Positions 46,813 through 56,084 of a stretch of 64,000 nt of DNA are shown here, piece after piece. Numbering within the stretch: position 1 is the first letter of the stretch; every line of letters begins with the position of its first letter. The stretch is from NCBI GenBank assembly GCA_025765595.1, contig JAIVFH010000053.1, positions 1 through 64,000 of the forward strand. Reading direction: 5' to 3'. The translations under genes were made by a program, and so were the position numbers. This stretch comes from Obelidium mucronatum. Taxonomy: Eukaryota; Chytridiomycota; Chytridiomycetes; Chytridiales; Chytriomycetaceae. Under the pieces are notes generated by a model. It saw only the letters and a program-made list of their open reading frames with translations, was not told the origin of the DNA and made no database searches.

Positions 46813-49682
46813 TCACTGATATTTTAGCATCCCTAGAGAGGAAAGCGGAATAAGGTTTTCCTGTAGCGGCGTCGTAGTGTTGCTGTTGAGTGGTGTTACG
46901 CGTTGATCTTTGAGTAAATGGAGTTGGAGTTGGCGGTGGACTTTCTGTGTTTTCTGTAGCGGCTGTAGTTGTAGTAGGAGTAGTAGCTGTAGCAGTTGAA
47001 GTATTCGAAGTTGGAGTGAAAAATTTGTCGTCCGAGATAGAGTTTGTAGGAGTAGAAGGTCGAGTGGTTGGAACTGGAACTGGAATAGTTTCACTTGTAT
47101 CAGAGGCGCATCTTCAAGTACCTGTAGTGGACAATCCAGCGGCATGGCAATTAAGTCTTCCAGGGCATGGTCTTCATAGTAGTTGGCCCAGCAAACGGCC
47201 GTAATATTTTTGTGTTGTTTTCCGTGAAGTTGGTCTGAGTTAAAGGCATTTTCGACAAAGTACTCATCACGCGAATAGATGACCGATGAAGGATCCGAGA
47301 CATCCAGTAAAAATTTCCAGCCCATTCATTGTATAGGGTGCCCATCGTAATTCCCATAGCCGATAAAGTGGGCGCGTCTTGCGTGTGGTCCCGTTTTCCA
47401 GTAGACACCTGGTTTCTCAATATTGGCGTCAGTAATTTTTATGTGTTTTGGAATGATTCGTGGGTACGCAATACAGTTCAACGTTCGCCAGTGTTTAACA
47501 AGTGGTTTCTTTCCAGTAAGTAGTTCAATCGGAGTTTTGGTCTCGGTACTGTGTATTGTCCTGTTGTCGACATATGTGTGGTAGTAAGCTTTGTTGAGCC
47601 AGAAATTCATCGGTGAACCAGTCTGTATAATGATAGCCCATACCCATTCCATCATGACTTTGAAGTATCCATTTAAGTGTCCGTCCTGGTTGTGAGCCTC
47701 CGTCATTGCGTAACACCTCGACTACATCTGCGGCTTTGTGTTTGAAGCGTCCATAACACAATTTCAGGTTAATAGATGGAACCATAATGCCCAGCATGCA
47801 CGTGTGGCCGTCAAGAGAAGGATTGCCTCTCTCTGGAAAAAATACGTCAACTATAATAGTATCCAGTACTTTACTTGGAGTCCATCCAGATTTGTTGTAG
47901 GGTAACCTTGGCATTTTTGCGAGTACACATGTTTCGCAAAAAAACTCCTTATCTTTTGAACCCGCAAAGTCAAGACCATTTACGGCAGGGACAGTTTTCA
48001 AGATCTGCTCAATCCCAGCATGCATAAATCTTTCGTGCCACGTTCTGAGAGTAGTATTTGGGAAGGTCGAACCAAGTAAAGCTTTAATTTTTGGGTCGTT
48101 ATCTAATTCCATTTGAGTAGTTGGTGTGTCAAGGACCAAGTGGAATAGCCCCTCGACACCTTTGGCTCGAGCAGTTACAGTGAACACGTCATTTTTCATA
48201 GTCCCAATGTAAGCGGTCATCGTCTTGTGGTCAAAATACACATGAAATTTTTCAACTTATAGTTTCCATATTGAGACTAAATTTTTGGTTGAGTTTGGAA
48301 TATGTTCAACTCCCTTAAGGGTGAGATTGGACTCCTTGATTTTTACATCTCCTTGGATACCGCTGCCGTGTAACACTGCACCTGAAACAATTCCTTGTAC
48401 TGAAGAAGGTTTACACTTCAACATGTTATTCAGTAGAGCGGCTGAGTAAGTCAAGTGTTTTTGTGAACCCGAGTCAAGGTAACCCATAGCATGGTTAATT
48501 ATAGGAGTAGAATCGGAAAGCTTGTAGGATTGAATTGCTTTATTGAAAGCACGGTGAATAACCAATTTCGACATTCCAAAATCCACACAAGTGTTCAAAC
48601 CGTTGGTAGTTGCAATATGGGAATCAAACAACACAAAGGCAATTGGACTTCCATTTGCACTCTTTGCCAAGTTGACGCGTTTGGATCCTTGGAAGTGTCT
48701 CTGAAGCGATTCCGAAGTAGTACCATGTGGGAAGCCAACAACAAACAACTTGTGCGGGTCTTTGGTCTTTGGTCTGTTGTCAGAAACGCTGTTGGGATTC
48801 ATGGCCGCCAAGGCTTTAGAAACAATCATATTAACTTGAGATTCCAATGAATTTTCTGCAGTGGCGACAAATGATTTGCGTACACCTGTCCCAAACAATT
48901 CTTTGTGTACAATACGTCCTCTAGATCCAAGTTCCTCTTCTGATACAATAGCTAATACTTCTATGAAATTCATTGGGACAGTTTTTGCTTTCGAGAAGAT
49001 AAGGGCTTTCATAGATCTTGCAAGTTCATCGTCCTTGAGTCCAATAAAGAAGTTTTCAATGTTATTTGCTTCGAATTCGGCACATAAGGCTGGGTTATTT
49101 GTATCGGGGTATCCAAGGTCGGCGAGGATGAGTACCTGTGTTTGTATTGACTGCAAGAGGGAGAGAGGATGCTTGTTTGAAGATAAACGCAATGACTGGA
49201 GGGTATTCTTTGCGGCACACGAGACAGTGGCTTTGAAGGGCATTGAGACCGGTGACAATGTTATCCTGAATTCCCGCCGAAGACTTGAAGACAGTGAAGA
49301 GAGTTTTGTCAGTATAGTCTTGTATATCTCCCCATACCCGACTCTTAGCAGTTTCAAAGTTGGAGACAATTCCGTTGAATCGCATCTCCTGGTCGAAGGT
49401 TGGAGTTTTGACAGTTCGGACAACAGATCCTTCAACCAATGGTTCGAAGCCGTAGATTTTCGCTTTGGAGACGTGGGTGACCGGGACGGTCATGAACATC
49501 ACGAGAGAGTTAAATGGGACAGTGTCTGGGTTGGCGGTGACTTGGTAGAGAGCCGAGCCAGCTGGTAGGCCAATATTACCCAGGACCTTCTTGATTACTT
49601 GGTACCACTTGCGGAAGTACGTAGTGTAGTTCGTCTTGGTGAGTTTGTTCGACTCTTTTGGTGGGCCATATGCGGCGAGCAT
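46813..49682 (-). mobile_element. Decayed Ty1/copia-type element with RRM-containing Gag
   Basis: Read on the minus strand from ATG 49682. First comes a Gag-like start (49682-49095), frameshifted into 49435-48257. The second part holds capsid helices, then an RRM-like domain (about 48773-48525) and the protease start MGYLDSGSQKHLT. Next are the GAG-pre-integrase and copia zinc region (TWHERFMHAGIEQILK, CETCVLAKMPRLPY) at 48241-47525, integrase pieces with DGHTCMLGIMV, then ELLTGKKPLVKHWRTLNCIAY (47706-47326). A last Gln/Leu-rich part stops at 46813. Reverse transcriptase and RNase H are missing, several frames are broken, and no flanking LTR pair was found. Confidence 0.75.
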
Positions 49683-49954
49683 TGTTTTGTTTGGATTGGT
49701 GCTGATAACGCTTTAGATTATTGGGAAGAATTAAAATCTTTATTTTCCACCCACACAACAATAACGGTTAACGTTTTTTGGAATGCAATGTACTTGATAT
49801 CTGTGGTTGAGCGAGTTTCAAAATCGTATTGATCAGCCACAAGACTGATGGGGCGTAATTTGATTAGAATATCACTTCAAGTAATTGCGCAAAAGAACTC
49901 ACCAAGCATAGCTGCATAAGAAGGCCAGTTTTACTTGCTCCTCTGTAGCTTCTT

Positions 49955-51041
49955 GCGCTTTGATTTTATAGCTGCGCTTATATTGGCTGGCAATAAGCGC
50001 AGTTGAGCAATTTCCACATCATTGCAAAAGGGGTCATCTTGATCAATACGCGTTTGATCCAGAGGAAAGATTTCACCTCTCAATATTTTGACAATCCTTG
50101 GCCTGGGAATAGAAGGAGAGGGTATGTTCTCTGTTGATGTTTTATTTTTATCAAGTGCTTGGCAATAGTTTTCTCACCACTTGATAGGAGACCAGCCCTT
50201 CCTACTATTGATAAGCCTGTTGGTTCTCCGGTTACAACTAGAAATGCGTAGTAAGTCTATACTTGGATTGGACAGAGTTTTGAATGCTGGACTTACTTTA
50301 ATTACCACTTGCAGTAGTTTTCAATGGCCCCAAAGCTGCTGCTGCTGTTGACCCGGCATCTGATGGATTGATAAGGGCCAGGGCATGGATTTGTTTACTG
50401 TTTGCAAGGGCCTCATTGCGGTTTTGCATAATATGGGCGTGGTTGTTCATTTTTTGATTTTTTTGGTTGGTCAATGATAAATATCAGGTGTAGCACATTG
50501 ACAAAAAGAAACTTGGCAGACTCACACACACCCAATTGGTTGACGCTTTAAATCTAGCACATATTGGGACTTGGGTGGTTAGAAACAACTAGAGAATACA
50601 TCCACTCTCTCAGGTCAGTGTAGGAAACTTTAAGGCTGTGATTTCTTTGATCTGCAACAATTGAACAACAGTTCTCGTTCTTTGAAAGGGAATCGGCATT
50701 GAAGCATGGTCGGAGAAGACAGCTGTTGAGACAATTCCATCTTTATCCATTAGTGTCTATGACAATGGCTTTGCTTGTTGGATTAGTGGTTTCCTTTTGG
50801 TTAGTGGGTTTATGCCACCAGGCATACGTTTTCCCCATCCTAAATGAACAGCTCCTTTTCCTCTAGCTTTAACGTCAGCTTCAATTAGTTGGATAGATCT
50901 GATCCACTTTGAGAGAGTAGACCTGGACAAATGGTGATCGGCTGCCACTTTGACGGCAAAACCATGTGTCGTTAGACTTACAACACACGTTTTGTATGCA
51001 AGAGTATGCGAGGACCTTGAGCAAGTACTGGTAATTGTCAT
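49955..51041 (-). pseudogene. Transposase-like remnant with helix-turn-helix
   Basis: The minus strand from ATG 51041 encodes AVKVAADHHLSRSTLSKWI, a helix-turn-helix like those at the start of pogo/Psq transposases, then KRMPGGINPLTKRKP. Further down are pieces starting MNNHAHIMQNRNEALANSKQ (about 50450-50300) and a ~95-codon stretch beginning PTGLSIVGRAGLLSSGEKTI and ending RSK-stop near 49955, which resembles the C-terminal part of such transposases. The catalytic middle is not readable, so I treat it as a deleted transposon. Family is inferred. Confidence 0.4.
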
Positions 51042-51256
51042 GGTTTGACAATTTTTTTATTGAGTCTTTCTTTTTGAAATTAACAGTACATAGTATATCT
51101 GATATCACCATTTTAAAAACACCAAGTCAAGCAGACGGAAAGTATAGAGGGGTTGCATTCATGAATGGATTGCCTTTGCAAAGACATAATTTGGAGAATG
51201 CTGGATGTCATTAATTGTGTGTGAATAAAGAAATAATACTGACTTTATTTAAACAA

Positions 51257-52963
51257 CTACGAAGCATAAAGCCGCTCAAACATGACAAAATTTCTCCACA
51301 TTTCCTCGGGTTTCTTGCACCAGTGGGTAGCAATATCTTCCCGCGAAAACGGCGAATAGGGAACCTTCAAGCAGCCTTCCTTGTTGGTAAACTGCAGTGA
51401 TACCCACTCCACGTCTTTGCCGAATCCGGCAACAACCTTGGACATGAGTAAATCCTCAGGCAGTTTCAACTCATCAACACCCAGTTGCAACTGCGCAACC
51501 CGCTGTAGCAAAGGCCGCGAAAGTATGTACAACATTCCAAACATGAACTGTCTCTTCTCCCCAGTTGTTAACGAATCCAGTCCGACAAACTTTTGCTGTC
51601 CTTGTTGGATCTTATCCAGCTCCCCCTTCAGCCCGCGAAGATTAATATATGTATCCGCATCACACTTTCCAATGAAATCATACTCTGGGATCACCCCTTC
51701 CTTCATCATCTTTTCCATTTGTGTGAAATAATGGAACGATTTCCCGTCATCCATATTTTCTCCGACCGTCACCATTATCAAATCTCTGTACAGTTCTTGT
51801 TCAAGCAACAACATCTTCATCCCAGCTGACGATGATGGGACCCCAACAATGAATCGAACATCAATGTTCAGTTGATTCGCGTTTTGAATGTTCTTGTACA
51901 AGATCCGAACTAAATTTCGTTGGGCTGCAGTCGCTGCTGTAGCATTATGAGTAAAGTAGGAAAAGACACCCAACAAGAGCTTCTTTTTTTGTATTGATAA
52001 TGGCGAGTGTTGTTGCTGTTTTGGGATAAGGGAATTTATAGTTGTCGATGAGATGGTTGGAAGTTTAGAAGTTGCCATTGCAAGGCCACTGTTCCAGGTT
52101 TTTAAGTACGAGCAATTGTATGCCACAAAGACAGTGCTTGGGTAGAATGCTGGTTGATGTGCGCAATCGACAGAATAAGCAGCAGCGTTCAACTGAGTTG
52201 GATCGGGTCGAGCCACTTCATCGATCGTAGACAAAACAGAGTGCTTTGTAGACACCAACAAGAACGGTAATAAGCCAAGGTGTGCCATTTTCGAGAGAGT
52301 TATATATGCTGGTTTCGAAAAATCGGATCGAAGGGTTCGCAAGTATGCGTTCAGCTTATCAAGATTCACAGCCATATCTGCTGATACTACGGCGATCCAA
52401 TTGGATCGCTGTTGTAGTTGGAGCTGTCGGTGTCGGTTTCGTTGTTGTTGTTGCAGAATCAAGGAATCAAGGGGTGTTTCATCGTGGCTTGGTGATGACA
52501 AAACAAATACATCGCCATGAGATTCTTGCTCCATTAGAATAAGATGAGTCTCCATTTGGCTCGTTGGGCGTGGGAACAGGAACTGAACTCTCACGCTTGA
52601 CTGGGGAGCAGTTTGGTGCTCATTATAGAAAACTCGCAGCATATTTCGTCTGTCTAGTCCATTGAAAATATCTTTTGGCTGAACTTGGATACACAATAGT
52701 AGCTGGCATGATGATGAGGGGTAATGTAAAGAATTGATGAGGTCAATCATGGTTGCAGAAGTATCGTTGCTCCACAAATTGATGGACGAACGTGTCGCAG
52801 ATGCGTCGTAAATAGGCGTTTGAAATGCTACTGAATAATTCTGCTGCTGTTCTTGCCAGTTTTTTTCCACTTCCTGCAGGATGCATAGCGATGATAGCAG
52901 CACAAGGCAGATCGAGCCAACTACAACACGATGTACAGCGCTTGTCATGGAGTTTATGAACAT
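51257..52963 (-). CDS. GT31-like (beta-1,3-galactosyltransferase-type) protein with two glycosyltransferase-like halves
   Basis: Single exon, 568 residues, type II membrane topology: a short cytosolic start, anchor VVVGSICLVLLSSLCILQ, then a luminal part. The C-terminal half (about 330-560) has the GT31 order: LLLGVFSYFTHNATAATAAQR, IDVRFIVGVP, LLLEQELYRDLIMVTVGEN, HYFTQMEKM, YDFIGKCDADTYINLRGL (DxD metal site), GMLYILSRPLL and LPEDLLMSKVV. The N-terminal half (about 80-270) seems to repeat the scheme in weaker form: LLLCIQVQ, RVQFLFP, LILMEQESHGDVFVL, then WIAVVSADMAVNLDKL where DxD would be. The first half may be a non-catalytic copy. It likely acts in the Golgi on glycoproteins or cell-wall glycans; acceptor unknown. 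Confidence 0.75.
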   Translation of the reverse strand: MFINSMTSAVHRVVVGSICLVLLSSLCILQEVEKNWQEQQQNYSVAFQTPIYDASATRSSINLWSNDTSATMIDLINSLHYPSSSCQLLLCIQVQPKDIFNGLDRRNMLRVFYNEHQTAPQSSVRVQFLFPRPTSQMETHLILMEQESHGDVFVLSSPSHDETPLDSLILQQQQRNRHRQLQLQQRSNWIAVVSADMAVNLDKLNAYLRTLRSDFSKPAYITLSKMAHLGLLPFLLVSTKHSVLSTIDEVARPDPTQLNAAAYSVDCAHQPAFYPSTVFVAYNCSYLKTWNSGLAMATSKLPTISSTTINSLIPKQQQHSPLSIQKKKLLLGVFSYFTHNATAATAAQRNLVRILYKNIQNANQLNIDVRFIVGVPSSSAGMKMLLLEQELYRDLIMVTVGENMDDGKSFHYFTQMEKMMKEGVIPEYDFIGKCDADTYINLRGLKGELDKIQQGQQKFVGLDSLTTGEKRQFMFGMLYILSRPLLQRVAQLQLGVDELKLPEDLLMSKVVAGFGKDVEWVSLQFTNKEGCLKVPYSPFSREDIATHWCKKPEEMWRNFVMFERLYAS

Positions 52964-53860
52964 AACTTTTTGGTTTTTGATGAGGTTTTTTGAAGGCTTG
53001 TGAGTTGATAACGAGTCATGAATCTTTTCATGTTTGATAAGGAATGAGAAAAATAGGGTTTATTTCCTTATTCAAACCCAGAACAACATACCTCTCTCTT
53101 CTAAACAGTAAGGAGAAAACAATGCAAAGATGAATGTTGCAGTGTAAAGGAGAACTCTCCACATGGTCATGTTTCTTTTCTTCACTTTTTTTGTGAAAAA
53201 TGTTAGGAACGCAAGCGCAAATGGCGCGGTTTGACTCCGCGGTGGCGGGAAGACGCTCGCGGCGCCGAAGCTGCCGCCGTCGCTCGACACGCTGACGTCG
53301 CTGGTCGGCGGCTCCCGACGCTGTGCGGCGACTTGCAGCAGCGCGCCGCCTCGCGGACACCGTCGACACTCTTGATTTGACCAGCATTAAAAACCGGTGT
53401 GACAAGGAACGCGCGAACGTTGGCCCTTGGAAGTCCGTCTCATATTCAGCCAGTTTCTTTAGTATGACAGATTAACTTTCTTTCTTTGGAATCCTTGCCC
53501 AGTGACTTCTCTTTCTCAGGACAATCGCAATTGTCCTTCAATCAAATTTCAATCCACTGAAGCCGGCGTAAGGATACCATCGGGTGCAACTGACGTCTGG
53601 TCTTTTGGAACGCTTGCGTTTTTCCTCATCACAAAAACCATGCACTAGATTGTCGGATGAGGTCACTCGATAGCATATCCAGTCAGGGCAGTTACCTAAT
53701 TGTCCAGATTTAAAGCTGGGGCCTGCTTTGTGGGTGTTGGGCTCATAATCCAGAACGCCGTTTTACTGTTGCATACATTAAAAAGGGGCTTGAAATCTCT
53801 TATTACAGGGTAATTAAAGTGACTCCAGCAAAACTGTGAAACGGAAATACTATATATGCA
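52964..53860. other. Intergenic region with a GC-rich island
   Basis: Upstream of the glycosyltransferase lies about 900 bp without a secure gene. The part 53217-53400 is strikingly GC-rich with many CG dinucleotides, like the 5' exons of QCR2, the methyltransferase and SGT1. An Arg-rich minus-strand frame (ATG near 53384 to 53028) crosses it, but low complexity and no homology make it unsafe to call. Confidence 0.35.
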
Positions 53861-54050
53861 GTTTTCTGGTTATTTGATTTTCAAGTGAATGATTGTTATG
53901 GGTTCTTTTGCAATGTTCAAAACCCAATTTTTTATGCACAAATTCCTATAAATTCGAGTCCCAAAACTATTTTACATCACAAGCAAACTCTGCAAAAGTT
54001 AGTACCTACAACACCCCTTCTCCTGCATTCTCTCATCGCGTTCAATCACA
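53861..54050 (+). promoter_or_regulatory. Conserved kinase-family promoter (TATA-like) and leader, copy B
   Basis: The same ~190 bp precedes kinases B, C (56091-56279) and, inverted, A (39630-39785). It contains GCACAAATTCCTATAAATTC, a TATA-like box at about 53949-53955, then CCCAAAACTATTTTACATCA and a pyrimidine-rich leader. The leader differs by a 2-bp deletion between B and C, arguing that it is non-coding. Confidence 0.6.
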
Positions 54051-55864
54051 GTGACCAATCCGTATGAAGGCAATGACTGGTTCATACCTCCCGCAAACGT
54101 CACAATCAAAAGGGATGAGTCTCTTGGGGTAGGAGGGTTCGGCCAAGTGTATGCTGGCCACTACGGACCAAATCCTGTCGCCGTCAAGACAATCACTGGG
54201 CTCAATGACCCTAGAGCCAGGACGATGGCCAAAGACGAGGCTACCCTCTGGTATACCCTTAGACATCCCAACATCACTCTACTATTTGGAGTCAGTGTCG
54301 ACCAAGAAAACAATCCATTGCTGATTATCGAACGAGCAAAAACAAGTCTGTGCCGTCGTCTTTACGACGAGGAGCCACTAACAAAGGAGGAGAAGTTGCG
54401 TTGGATTTTGCAAATTGCAGAGGCGTTTAAGTATCTCCATGCGAAAGAAAATCCCGTTATTCACGCAGACTTGAATCCAAATAATGTGTTGATTGGTACG
54501 TATTTTTTGCATGATGGTTGTTTATGGTTGTTTATGGTTGTTCATGGTTGTTTATGGTATTATTGAATCAAATAGGTTATGACGGTGTGGCCAAAATCAC
54601 GGACTTTGGCCTGTCTCGTTTTCTTACTGTGACTCATACGCATACTACATCTCGCCAAGCGTTTGGAACGGTTCGCTATGCTCCCCCGGAATCGTTTGGC
54701 CGACGATACAAGGCCACCACGGCACATGATGTTTACTCCTTTGGCATGACTGTCTTTGAGATTCTCGCGGAAGTCTCACCCTTCAAAGACGCGACTCGTA
54801 TCAGTGACATTCCATTATGGGTTCAAAGCGCTGAACGGCCCGACAGCGAACCCGACAAAATCCCAGAGGATTCTTGGGAGTGGGCGTTGATTGAAGCGTG
54901 TTGGGACCAAGACCCAAGCAAACGGCCTTCTTTTGAATCTATTGTGACGACCATTTTGCAGCACACTGACTTACCAACCCAAGTCCCTCGAACGTTCACC
55001 GGACAATCAGTGTTGGGATTCACTCTGCCCAAAAGTCCGGCTGATGTTGCTCCAGTTGAGGCTTTCAGACAGAATGGAATCGGCAAAGTTCCTCGCAACC
55101 CCTTCTATCCTGACTCAAGCTCAAAATTGTCGTCTGGGTCGTCCTCAAGCTCAAAATTGTCGTCTGGGTCGTCCTCAAGCTCAAATTTGTCGTCTGGGTC
55201 GTCCAAGAATATTGACACTAGTCGTGTTTTGCCGGCTTATAGCGAACTTCATCCATCTGACCAAGCCAGGCAGGGACTGATGTACAAATATGGCACCAGC
55301 AGCGTTCCTCAAGATTATGCCAAAGCTATTGAGCTGCTTTCGCAAGCTGCCAATCAAGGAAACGCATCTGCGCAGTACGAATTGGGTGAAATGTACCACC
55401 AGGGACTTGGAGTTGCTCAGGACTATTCCAGAGCGTTTGGATATTACGCTCAAGCTGCCAACCAAGGAGACGCAGCCGGGCAAAACCGCTTAGGTTGGAT
55501 GTATCAACATCGTCTTGGAGTTACCCAGGACTATTCTAAAGCTCTAGAATGGTACACCCGCGCTGCCAATCAAGGACACTCATTGGGGCAACTCAATTTG
55601 GGTAGTATGTACTACTACGGCTACGGAGTTGCGCAAGACTTTGCGAAAGCCTTTGAATGGTTCACACTGGCTGCCAATCAAGGACACGCAATGGGGCAGT
55701 ACAATTTGGGTGAGATGTGCTACTATGGGTACGGAGTTGCTCAAGACTACTCGAAAGCTGGAGAATATTTCACCCTGGCTTCCAATCAAGGAAATGAACA
55801 TGCTCGAAAGAAGTTGCACGTTGTCAACAAACAAATTAATATCAAAAAAAATTTGTTGTTCTAA
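54051..55864 (+). CDS. TKL-type kinase with five Sel1 repeats, copy B
   Basis: The most complete of the local kinase family. Kinase domain: GVGGFGQVYAG, VAVK, VIHADLNPNNVLIG (HAD for HRD), an 80-nt intron (about 54498-54577) removed before GYDG, then an intact DFG (ITDFGLSRF) and GTVRYAPPESFGRRYK. A Ser-rich linker made of three 30-bp repeats leads to five Sel1-like repeats of ~36 residues, each with the pattern LG.MY..G.GV.QD..KA..W...AANQG, forming an alpha-solenoid for partner binding. The tail ends NIKKNLLF. TKL-Sel1 proteins are expanded in some early-diverging fungi (for example Rhizophagus). The start is unresolved: no in-frame ATG precedes the Gly loop, so the coordinate is an in-frame GTG right after CACA; a 5' exon or non-AUG start is possible. 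Confidence 0.78.
55115..55204 (+). repeat. Three 30-bp tandem repeats in kinase B linker
   Basis: The unit starting TCAAGCTCAAAATTGTCGTC repeats three times in frame (55115-55144, 55145-55174, 55175-55204), encoding SSSKLSSGSS-type decapeptides; the third has AAT for AAA. It forms the flexible link between kinase and Sel1 parts and could change length by slippage. Confidence 0.9.
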
Positions 55865-56084
55865 ACCCTTGGAACAAAAATGAATCCTTGGAGATTGCCA
55901 AACGAAATTCGATTTTTTTACCCTCAAGAGTATTAATAAATCAATCACATTAGTTTTAGTACTTTGTTAAACTTCCATAATTTTTTGATGCTGTCTTTGT
56001 GTTGTGTGCTGTGGTGGATGTGTAGATCCTCGAAAGAAAAGTTATTTGTGGTTTTATTCCCTAAAAAAGAAAGCGAAAGCTCAG

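Noticed and set aside
53028..53405. Arg-rich minus-strand gene upstream of the glycosyltransferase
   Set aside because: Low complexity driven by a GC-rich island, no homology and no clear exon structure.
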